DNA of 64,000 nt, taken from NCBI RefSeq assembly GCF_000237925.1, contig NC_031499.1, forward strand, positions 7,260,195 through 7,324,194, read 5' to 3'. Below, piece by piece: positions 55,615-64,000 of this stretch (its first letter is position 1; every line of letters begins with the position of its first letter). The stretch is from Schistosoma mansoni. Its lineage: Eukaryota > Platyhelminthes > Trematoda > Strigeidida > Schistosomatidae. The translations under genes were made by a program, and so were the position numbers. Below the pieces are notes generated by a model, which was given only the letters and a program-made list of their open reading frames with translations, made no database searches and had not been told where the DNA came from.

Positions 55615-56135
55615 TCGCCCCCAAATGCCCTAGTACGGCCGAGAGTGGGGACAGTCCGCTCTCCCTCTCGAAATACTTTCAAATCGCCACGCGATTATAT
55701 AGTCTCTGTCTGGGAAGTCCTACTCACTGCTTTCTCGTGGCATTACTGTTGTTTACGAAATTGAGAGGACGAAAAGTGAATGTCCGGCTCTTTAACCGGG
55801 TTGGTGGACACGGATAGTCCACCTAGGGGAGTTGGCAAACCCTGATTCCAAACCAATGGTGCACATGGGATCCAATATCCTGAAGGAAAGAATGGCGTAT
55901 GAACCAACTGTTGGTCACTGGCTACCATGGGACTGCATCTCCTTACGATGCTCCACTGCCTTGTGGATCAGACCTTTAGGTCAAAGGCTCCGGGTGCGGC
56001 TCCCTAAGAAAACCACCTGGTTCAGTTTGGGCACCTGAGCAGTTTCACAGCCCTCACACAAATCTCATTTGATTTGTGCGGCACATATGTATCTGGTGCT
56101 TCCTTGTACCAATATTTATGTGTATAAATATTAAT
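55615..56135 (+). repeat. Repeat family C, full copy with LINE-like tail
   Basis: The complete body (CCCTAGTACGGCCGAGAGTG ... CAGTTTCACAGCCCTCACAC) is followed by the tail TTTGTGCGGCACATATGTAT, TTGTACCAATATTTATGTG. It lies within the left side of the inverted region and has no counterpart on the right. Confidence 0.8.
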
Positions 56136-56189
56136 ATAATAATATTAACTTAATATAATAGACTCAGAAGTACAAGTAATTAGTATTCG

Positions 56190-57110
56190 ACCGGTTCCCT
56201 TAACCCCCCAGAAGTTTGTTCAGCGGCAATGGAGTCTCATTTCGAGGTCCATCGCATAACCAACCAACGGCAAAAGTATGGCTATGTTCTGGAATCTCTA
56301 CTCGAGGACCGTTGTTCGTGAGGCAGTCCTCAATTCAAATGTACCAAACGTCTACGGTCGTCCCGAGTAGGCAATCCTTAGACATTTCCTCCCGTCAGGG
56401 GAAGAATGATTGAGGACTTTCTTAGCACGTTGCCCTCTGGGTGATGATAAACCGAGCCACCACCTCACGCGCCTGCAATCTCTTGCAGGGAAATACGACG
56501 GCCGATTCTGAGATTGTTAACGAACTGTGGCTCGAATCCTTACCAGCAACTATACAACCAACAATTTCGGCTCTACTCGATGACACTCCACTCAACCAAA
56601 CGGTTCTCAAAGCATATAAGATATTGGCAAGTTCTGGCATCCGATAAAACTACGTAGTTGCTTCAACATCACGTTCAAACATCGACCTCGATGCTAGTCC
56701 ACCTACGGCTCACGTGGATAAGAATAACTGTATTCAAACACTTCTCATTATCCGAGACCGACCCAATGTGCCAGAACCTTACGTCCCCCAACCCAGGCCA
56801 CGCTCTCGTAAAGCCGTAAAAACTCTCCTAAGCAAGAATCTTCAAAGCCACGCTAAAAGGCAGATTGTGAAGCGAGTTCCACGCAAGTTCCACAATGCCT
56901 TCGTGTCCGGTGCCCGCCGTTCACGAGCTACCAGCTAATACGAGGCGGGAAACACTCGTGTTGATGAGTAGAGGCGTCCGTACTCGCCGGCCCTTCACCT
57001 CGGGTTGGACGTTTATTTTACATGCACGATTATTGAACAAACGCCAGGTACCATGTCAACACAGCTGTCCAGGTTTCTGTCGTAACTATCGGTAAAATTA
57101 GTCTCAAGCT
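56190..57110 (+). mobile_element. Gypsy-type LTR retroelement fossil, gag and start of protease region
   Basis: It carries gag blocks (TADSEIVNELWLESLPATIQ) and a later segment (GVRTRRPFTSGWTFI) matching CSRTRWPYASGWSFI in the fossil at 49930-53200. Same family. Broken, with the rest of the element missing. Confidence 0.7.
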
Positions 57111-57762
57111 AAGGTGCTTTGACAAAGCGCTGCAAATCGATGTGTCTTTGTACAAAACCTGATACGCCATCATCAACAACGATGCCATCATCTGACAGAA
57201 TTTGTTTTATTAAAATTTAATTAGGAATCAGTGTTACAATGTGATGGTCAAATAGAATTGATATATCAATGTTCATAATTTACAACTACAACTTCAACAA
57301 AGATGCAATCATCTGACAAAATTCGTTTTATTGATATAAAATACATATGTGACAATGTAAATTTAGACATCCAAACAATACAGTTTCTGCTTATTTAACT
57401 TCAATCAATCATGTTGAAACACTGCACCATCAACAATCAATTCACAGAATATTACAAGCATCAATGTGTTTGTTTGTGAGAATATGAGCACAAATTTTGA
57501 ATTACAAATAAATCAATCACGTAGTTAAAAGTATCGCTTATCATATCCAAAATAATTTTCATCACCAGAGGTCAGGAATTTCAATCAATGACGGATGGAT
57601 TCCAGACTATATATCACAATAGCTAGAAGAATATATCATAACGAAGAGTTCATTCATCAAGATGATTGGTTAATAATGATCATATGATTTTATGAATATT
57701 GATTGTCTTAATGGTCACTTTGAATCGCCAAATCAGAAAAAAAGACAAACACTTTGAAAATC

Positions 57763-57771
57763 TATATAAAC
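57763..57771 (+). promoter_or_regulatory. TATA box of the putative secreted-protein gene (left copy)
   Basis: TATATAAAC lies about 45 bases before the first ATG, an appropriate spacing for a TATA-driven start in a short 5' UTR. The right arm carries the identical box on the minus strand at 58981-58989. Confidence 0.55.
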
Positions 57772-57814
57772 ACGACAAGTTCCAACAATAATTAATAACG
57801 TTGTGAACAAGAAG

Positions 57815-57997
57815 ATGAGGTGAGTGTTGACTGTACAGTTAAGGTAAATGTGCATATTATATGAATTTCAATTAGATTCAATGAGATAACGTTGTCCTAT
57901 TTATTTGAACCATTTTAGATATATCTTTTCATCTGGTCAGTTGGTACTATTCTCTTCGATCGTCCAATTCATTTCAAAATGTTTTGACTGCGATGAC
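57815..57997 (+). CDS. Start of a putative secreted-protein gene: exons 57815-57819 and 57919-57997 (left copy)
   Basis: The first coding exon is only ATGAG (donor G|GTGAGTG). After a 99-base intron (acceptor CATTTTAG) the second exon completes Arg and reads YIFSSGQLVLFSSIVQFI, then SKCFDCDD. The combined 28 residues begin with a hydrophobic, signal-peptide-like segment followed by Cys and Asp residues. The donor GAC|GTA continues into the gap; the right copy shows GTATGT there. Downstream exons are uncertain; the plus-strand exon at 58460-58537 is a candidate. Tiny first exon, signal-like second exon and recent duplication recall schistosome micro-exon and egg-secreted gene families. Confidence 0.6.
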
Positions 57998-58000
57998 GTA

Positions 58001-58200
58001 NNNNNNNNNNNNNNNNNNNNNNNNNNNNNNNNNNNNNNNNNNNNNNNNNNNNNNNNNNNNNNNNNNNNNNNNNNNNNNNNNNNNNNNNNNNNNNNNNNNN
58101 NNNNNNNNNNNNNNNNNNNNNNNNNNNNNNNNNNNNNNNNNNNNNNNNNNNNNNNNNNNNNNNNNNNNNNNNNNNNNNNNNNNNNNNNNNNNNNNNNNNN
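58001..58200. other. Assembly gap (run of N)
   Basis: 200 undetermined bases. By symmetry with the right arm (about 58485-58756) the missing sequence should be roughly 270 bases, so 200 is probably a placeholder. Confidence 0.95.
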
Positions 58201-58243
58201 CCATTGTTATCCCCTCCTTCATTGTTTTGAATTATGCTTTGAT

Positions 58244-58440
58244 AATTCTTGATGCATGAGATTCCTATCCCACAAGTGCATTTTATGGTTCTCCGGACAG
58301 CATCGGAGCAACTCTTTGAGTGTGTGGAGCATTTCCCTCTTCATGACCAGAGTACAACAGCATCTCTCCCGTGAACCGGTACAACTAAATGTGAGTTTCA
58401 AGGATTTTCATTGTTATTTCAACTGTATGATGAACGTTTC
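58244..58440. other. Spacer at the centre of the inner inverted repeat
   Basis: These 197 bases are not self-complementary. A plus-strand frame ends in a donor-like AACTAAAT|GTGAGTTTC at 58389-58391, and a minus-strand frame of 60 codons also spans it. A coding exon is possible but the strand cannot be decided. Confidence 0.45.
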
Positions 58441-58459
58441 AATCAAAGCATCATTCAAG

Positions 58460-58537
58460 ACAATGAAGGAGGGGATAACAATGGTAGTACCTATCCCGAT
58501 ACATCCGAATGGGAAGTTATCGTTCTATTATGATGAC
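58460..58537 (+). CDS. Candidate internal exon of the putative secreted-protein gene
   Basis: Bounded by CATTCAAG and the consensus donor GAC|GTAAGT, this 78-base exon (26 codons, phase 0 at both ends) reads TMKEGITMVVPIPIHPNGKL, then SFYYDD. The pattern hydrophobic strand, then H-P-N-G-K/R, then F-Y-Y/A-Y resembles the LHHDGRIVFAY strand-turn-strand of plexin-domain-containing proteins. Its phase fits the exon ending at 57997. The inverted copy is at 58201-58237 on the minus strand, cut by the gap. Confidence 0.5.
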
Positions 58538-58754
58538 GTAAGTTGCACAATTGAATGAGAATATATTTTCGTTTCAAGTATTTCAGATTGTTCTCTTATT
58601 TCGTACATATCAATACCGTTGAATGCATCAAGATACATTGAACATGACAGAACGACAAAACTCAGTACCAACTTTAATTCAAAGAAAATGATTATCTTAC
58701 CACTTCTGTGTATGCAACTACTTGATTCCTGTTTAATACAGATTTATCACATAC

Positions 58755-58937
58755 GTCATCGCAGTCAAAACATTTTGAAATGAATTGGACGATCGAAGAG
58801 AATAGTACCAACTGACCAGATGAAAAGATATATCTAAAATGGTTCAAATAAATAGGACAACGTTATCTCATTGAACCTAATTGAAATTCATATAATATGC
58901 ACATTTACCTTAACTGTACAGTCAACACTCACCTCAT
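58755..58937 (-). CDS. Start of the putative secreted-protein gene: exons 58933-58937 and 58755-58833 (right copy)
   Basis: Mirror image of the left copy: ATGAG, an intron, then the same 79-base exon, identical at every base, with donor GAC|GTATGT visible. It is transcribed toward the left copy. TATA box TATATAAAC on the minus strand at 58981-58989. Confidence 0.6.
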
Positions 58938-59535
58938 CTTCTTGTTCACAACGTTATTAATTATTGTTGGAACTTGTCGTGTTTATATAGATTATCAAAG
59001 TGTTTGTCTTTTTTTCTGATTTGACGATTCAAAGTAACCATTAAGACAATCAATATTCATAAAATCATATGATCATTATTAACCAATCATCTTGATGAAT
59101 GAACTCTTCGTTATGATATATTCTTCTAGCTATTGTGATATATAGTCTGGAATCCATCCGTCATTGATTGAAATTCCTGACCTCTGGTGATGAAAATTAT
59201 TTTGAATATGATAAGCAATGCTTTATACTTGGTGACTGATTTATATGTAGTTCAAAATTTGTGCTCATATTCTCACAAACAAACACATTGATGCTTGTAA
59301 TATTCTGTGAATTGATTGTTGATGGTGCAGTGTTTCAACATGATTGATTGAAGTTAAATAAGCAGAAACTGTATTGTTTGGATGTCTAAATTTACATTGT
59401 CACATATGTATTTTATATCAATAAAACGAATTTTGTCAGATGATTGCATCTTTGTTGAAGTTGTAGTTGTAAATTATGAACATTGATATATCAATTCTAT
59501 TTGACCATCACATTGTAACACTGATTCTTAATTAA

Positions 59536-61485
59536 GGCTTAGATCAAAATTTAGAAGCATTTTTTTATTCATCAGAATATGGTAGAACTGAATTTGTTGA
59601 TTTATTTGGATTTAATTGATCAATGATTATATTAAAATAAATTCAATGCGTTTCAGTGAAAGTGAAATGTTTAAGAGAAAAGGACTTTTTGTTCCACATA
59701 CAGTTTTGTATTTACAGCAGTGATCATTGAACTTAAAATACAATAAACGTGTTAGTGAACATGAAGAAGGCAGATTTATAGTGTGGCATTTCAATGAATT
59801 TGTTATATCACCTGGTGAAATATGAATGGTAACTTTTGAGGACTATTTATGGACTAATATGCTATGTATATTTCCTATTATATAGTTGTTAAGTAACTAA
59901 ACTATTCATATTCGTGTTCCTCTTATCATTAGCTTTATTTTGACCTATAGACTATTATTATTATACGATTTACCATTCTTGAGTTATCGCCAGTCTACTA
60001 ATTACTGTTCCCTCTATTCACAGCCATATTTGTCCAAATCTTGTACAAATGTGTGTTTTCTTTTTTATGGTAAGATGTGGTCTGTTTGATTAGTATATAA
60101 ACCCAGTATGTTTGTGAATAATTATTCATATTGCAGAGGCTGTTATTGATGTTCTGGACTTAACTGGCTGGGCTAGGCAGATAGTAGGACCGAGTAGTAC
60201 TCAAGAATGCTTACGCGGCTTTCGTGTATCATTGCTCCGATCGATAATTCGCTCTTCTCTGATTAGCGGCCTTATAACGCTCATGTATTAAACAGGGCAC
60301 ACGCATTCACTCACTCACTTATACGTTATGAGAGAATTGTTTTCATATATCGTTTGATCATGTTTTATTACTCATCTTTATTTAAACATGTAAGTAGTTC
60401 ATTATGTTATGAGAATCTTCATGGTATATTATGGTCCACGTTCAACGTAATGAGATCACATCTGTAATAGGAATAACAGTCCATCCTTATGTAAATAAAT
60501 AATAATTCCAGCGTAAGAAGTCAAGACCATTTATATCTGCAAAACATAATTCTTGGTACTATGAAGATGAATTGTGCACTTCAATTAGTTGTCAACAATA
60601 ACCGAAATATTATTTCCTCGAATGTCAGTTTATGTAGTCGAATAAATGGTTGTTGCGTAATTCCACGAATTCATTAACATCAGTATTATTCTTACTTAAC
60701 GTTCTACCATCAATATATGGCCTGTTATCACATTATTGATAATTGTTATTATCACTATCATTATTAGTGGTAGTAGCAGTGCTTATATGTAATTATGTAG
60801 CCTATTCTCTAGGACGTGATAAGAATTTATTTGAGTGTTAGTTTAATTGGTGTCATCCGTTCAATTGCTGTTTGTTGGAATAGTGAGCTTATCTCATCAA
60901 ATCATTGTCAATTTCTCATAGGACGATTTTACATTAATGTTGAATGAAATCTAATGTTCTTCGTATGAACAGGTTTGGCAAACTTTTAAGGGTGAAAGAA
61001 CATATAAATGAGTAAGAATTGAATTTTTTTGAGTATGAATGTAGTCGGTGTTCAGTAATGAAGATTATAGCGATTATCAGATTTGTTATATCTCGAACTT
61101 AAATCCTTAGTATGTCGCGTAAAACGTGAGAACTCGAACGCTAGAACCCTCTGAAGTCGCAAAATGAGAAGACAGAATACTAGTAGGTAGGAATGTTATT
61201 CTAAACAGTGTCAAATATGGTACAAAAGTCTCAAGTGTTTGTAGTTTTTGGTTGAAAGTAAATCATCATTTCGGACAGCCAATAGGCACATGGGGGGCCT
61301 TATTATTCATCCAGTAGGGGAGCTACACGTCGACATTCTAGAATGTTTCTCTAGCGGTGAATAGATGGAATGTCTTTTTTTTCTGGGCTTCTAGAGGCTT
61401 CCTTGAGTTTGTCAACGAGCCATCCTTACACCTCTGCTCTTTTGAAAGATCCAGAGTTGATATCTGGATTTTAAGTTACCCGAAT
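59536..61485. other. No recognised feature
   Basis: AT-rich sequence between right-hand inverted blocks, with no counterpart on the left side. A GC-richer patch at ~60120-60310 (GGCTGGGCTAGGCAGATAG) and another at ~61260-61440 look like fragments of unidentified repeats. Confidence 0.4.
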
Positions 61486-61818
61486 TTATTCTCCCCTACG
61501 AAATAAGGTAGGATCTTCATAAACACAAGTTATCAATAATGTGACATTATTTAAAACATATTTGTCGCATTTAACAGAGAATCCTCCAGAACTGATTAGA
61601 TCGAGAGGATCGATGACATTTGATTTGAATTCACCAGCATCTGCTTCTTCTGAAACAGTTTCATTGAATTTATTCGGAACCCCATTAGTAGATAATGAAT
61701 AATTGTGATAATCAGTATCTATGAAAATTGTATTGGATTCTTCATTATCATTCAATGCATCCGACGTTTTACCCCCATTTATGACAAATCGTACCTCATG
61801 AGATATCAAGGTGCACAA
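61486..61818 (-). CDS. Unrecognised open frame, possible exon of a secreted or surface protein
   Basis: The 110-codon frame has no ATG (the displayed start is TTG) and is best read as an exon opening after a TGA. It contains HEVRFVINGGKTSD, FIDTDYHNYSLST, IDPLDLISSGGF and VLNNVTLLITCVYEDP. N-glycosylation sites (NYS, NET, NVT) fit an extracellular protein. D-Y-H-N-Y is reminiscent of the start of plexin-domain proteins, but this is a weak clue. Its first ~20 residues are duplicated at 54600-54750. Confidence 0.4.
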   Translation of the reverse strand: MCTLISHEVRFVINGGKTSDALNDNEESNTIFIDTDYHNYSLSTNGVPNKFNETVSEEADAGEFKSNVIDPLDLISSGGFSVKCDKYVLNNVTLLITCVYEDPTLFRRGE

Positions 61819-62048
61819 TGTCTCTTTTCAATCCTCGATGTTTCGTATTTCTGTGCATAGCCCCCACGAAAATGGTGTAACTTGGTTCATAAAAGTAAGT
61901 ATACCTGACCAGTAATATCTGAACTTCTTTGCATCGATTAAATGTTACATCTGACAATTCGATCATTGATGTATTTATTTGTGCACTGGACGACTGTTTG
62001 TTAGGTATATTAATTTACTTGTTCATGTTTATGTTGAACATTTGACAG

Positions 62049-62056
62049 TATAAAAG
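62049..62056 (+). promoter_or_regulatory. TATA box in the right outer arm
   Basis: TATAAAAG is conserved with the left arm (minus strand, 54369-54376). The small open frame starts 67 bases downstream. Confidence 0.4.
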
Positions 62057-62122
62057 TCGTAGATTTTGTCAGATTGTAACCTCTAAAAACTCGTTGCAGC
62101 TGTCGATTAAACGAACGATTTC

Positions 62123-62266
62123 ATGCACTTCATGTCATTTGGAAAAAGTCTTACTCAACGTAGGAAATTATCTGAAATCGAACTAATTTCCATAACAGAA
62201 ACAGTTATCCCTCATGGTCGTCTACGACCATTTCAAGCTGATATCAGCTATTATTTAAATCTTTAA
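62123..62266 (+). CDS. Small open frame downstream of a TATA box, right copy
   Basis: Same 47-residue frame as at 54159-54302, with stop TAA. It may be a short exon or untranslated leader of a duplicated gene whose other exons I cannot identify. Confidence 0.3.
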   Translation: MHFMSFGKSLTQRRKLSEIELISITETVIPHGRLRPFQADISYYLNL

Positions 62267-62499
62267 AGATCCGTATAGATTGAAAGCGTAGTACTTCCGT
62301 TGCAAGAGGAATGAGAAAGGAAATGATTGTTATGGTCATAAGATGATTATCCAAAAGCACAAATAGGAAACTAGTAGAATTTTACTATGAGTTAAATTTC
62401 TAGCAATCGTCTTCTGGATATATCATGTTTCAACTGAATAAAATTCAAAATCCATCAGAAAATGTTTTTCTCATGTTTCCACGAAATGTTAATAATGGT

Positions 62500-62935
62500 A
62501 CGAAACGTCTCCCCTCGTCCTCTAATATATCAGAACTAGCTTAAAGGAAGATATTCAACGTTGCGCCGCTGAACTTGTATACGGAACGACCTTACTTCTG
62601 CTTGTGGAATTTTTCAATTTATGCAAATCAGACTACGTCCACCGATTGTCTGAATATATGCCAACACTGCCTCCGGTGTTAAATAGAATACATCATCGAC
62701 AAGTAGCTCTCTCTCGAGAGAGAGTTATTAACCTGTTCACATATTTTCATACTAGTATATTCGGTACGCGAACAGTTGCAGCAGCCTTACGAAAGACTCT
62801 TTCACGTGATTTCCGTCATGAAAAAACCTTCAAAGCTGCTCGACACGGCCGCATCGAGGTAGTTATCATTGATCGTCTGAAGCCAGGACACGTCGATGAA
62901 AGTGTCCGATCTGAAGTCAGTTGATTATAACATTC
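62500..62935 (+). mobile_element. Gypsy-type LTR retroelement fossil, integrase end
   Basis: It carries the integrase C-terminal region (FKAARHGRIEVVIIDRLKPG). This matches FKVARHGRIEIVIIDRLKPG in the fossil at 49930-53200. A truncated, broken piece of the same family. Confidence 0.75.
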
Positions 62936-64000
62936 TGCATAAAATTACTCGCATGCCTACACTAAATGAATAAAGACAATAATGCGATTTTACTAACAAC
63001 GTCATATGTAGTAAGTAGTTATGCATAGCTGGCCTGTAAATAAATACAGCTAATATTGAACAGGATGCACAGACATTTTGATTTTAATTCAGTTAATTAC
63101 ACTACAACAAATTTCGAAAGGTTTCATTGCAAATAGGGACACAGTCATACTTTATGAGATGTGATAATACGATTTTGGTTCAATATGTGTTAACACATAA
63201 TTGACGTTGAATTTTCAATTACCAGCAGTGTTTGGATAGTGAGTTTAGGAAAATTGTTCCGATTTCATTTCACACAAATGTCCTCAACACTCTAATGACA
63301 TCTCGACCAATTTATATTACACACGATAAAACTGATTGATGTAGACTATAATAAAGATATACTAGATTAGTTTGATAGATCACACAAAAATCTCTGTGTT
63401 GATATTCTGATAACAGGGTTGAAATAGAAGATAACATTAGTCTAACAGATGACTATTCTGTAGGTCAGTGTAAATCGGAAAATCAATAACATTTGTTGCG
63501 AAATCTGGAATAAGTTGAACCTTCAAGGATCTATCTCACTAGATTTCCTCAAAAATCTGCACGAATCTGAAAAGAAGCAATGGATGTGTTGGTCAATATC
63601 CATCAACACAGAACCACGTATATCAAAATCAAATGTTCACTCAAGCAACGTGCTGTCATCTACATTATATTGTACAAAGACAACTGATCACAATCACAGT
63701 AAGCACACCGATCTTCTCAGTTCTCTTAGAGCTATACTTCAAATAGTCTAAAAAATATTAGACTCACTTCAGTTGTCGACTTAAGTGAAGTAAGTTGAAC
63801 AATTTATCTTTCATGGAACGAAGCGACAAATTGTGAGATGGAAATACGATTGTGAATAACTGCAATGTTGCTGTAAGTGAATTTATTGTCATGTGGTCGA
63901 ATTGTGTTGGAGTGCTCACTTTCGTTCATTACTGTTAATTTCTGTAGAGAATGTTTTGCATACTGTGTCCAGATTAATTCGAAACAATCAAAATCGATTC
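62936..64000. other. Unrecognised sequence at the window end
   Basis: AT-rich. A 78-codon plus-strand frame at 63515-63751 (SISLDFLKNLHESEKKQWMC ...) has no known motif. A donor-like CAAAG|ACAAC/CACAG|TAAGC context is unconvincing. I cannot say whether it is an exon. Confidence 0.35.

Larger units (their letters stand above)
57219..58243. repeat. Inner inverted repeat, left arm (contains the gap)
   Basis: Its reverse complement matches 58441-59535 with very few differences, including all of the gene start described below. The unmatched spacer is 58244-58440. The assembly gap lies inside this arm. Confidence 0.9.
58441..59535. repeat. Inner inverted repeat, right arm
   Basis: This is the complete arm, reverse-complementary to 57219-58243. 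The outer ends meet at AATTAGGAATCAGTGTTACA (left) and its near-identical complement (right, AATTAAGAATCAG). Beyond them the sequences are unrelated. Confidence 0.9.
61735..62490. repeat. Outer inverted repeat, right arm
   Basis: Reverse-complementary to 53990-54740. Best-preserved part is 61925-62360. The outer flank (62360-62490) is clearly more diverged. The Gypsy fragment begins immediately beyond it. Confidence 0.8.

Noticed and set aside
58219-58401. Minus-strand 60-codon frame in the palindrome spacer as a gene
   Set aside because: Both strands are open there and no splice context decides; left as undetermined spacer.
1-64000. CRISPR arrays, operons, phage or plasmid features
   Set aside because: Repeats are dispersed, introns and eukaryotic retroelements are present, and nothing bacterial is seen.

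Overview
The window is AT-rich animal DNA, almost certainly from a schistosome blood fluke (Platyhelminthes, Trematoda). Three things point there. tRNA-derived short repeats carry hammerhead-ribozyme cores of the schistosome SM-alpha type. The interspersed repeats are a mixture of RTE-type and CR1-type LINEs, Gypsy-type LTR fossils and a Penelope-like element with a GIY-YIG domain. The few host genes are split by introns stuffed with these repeats. I cannot name the species.

Layout. 1-10.1 kb holds the last four exons of a plus-strand gene: the end of a PDZ domain, one very large Asn/Ser-rich exon and two small exons. The splice phases agree across all three introns, which are filled with SINEs, an 8-bp-duplicating TIR element and solo LTRs. 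10.5-20.4 kb is intergenic repeat sequence, with an AT-rich stretch, hammerhead fold-back repeats, a second TIR element, an RTE fragment and a Penelope-like element. At 20.8-21.05 kb is a complete minus-strand gene for a ZNF706-like small zinc-finger protein. 22.6-38.96 kb is a nest of retroelements: Gypsy fossils, a near-complete RTE LINE and a CR1 LINE whose 927-codon frame is broken only twice. At 39.37-39.67 kb is a complete plus-strand gene for mitochondrial ribosomal protein S33. 40-48.5 kb is again repeats.

48.9-62.5 kb is the most unusual part. It is a segmentally duplicated region with one direct and two inverted repeat pairs around an assembly gap. The inner inverted pair carries two convergent, nearly identical copies of the start of a gene with a TATA box, a five-base first coding exon and a signal-peptide-like second exon. 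A further exon-like piece lies on the far side of the short spacer. This looks like a locus for a multi-copy secreted protein family; I suggest, weakly, a plexin-domain-like egg protein (CP391S type). Fossil Gypsy pieces lie at the outer edges and inside the arms.

No bacterial-style operons, CRISPR arrays or phage features are present. The host genes seen (PDZ scaffold, ZNF706, MRPS33, putative secreted family) are functionally unrelated neighbours.
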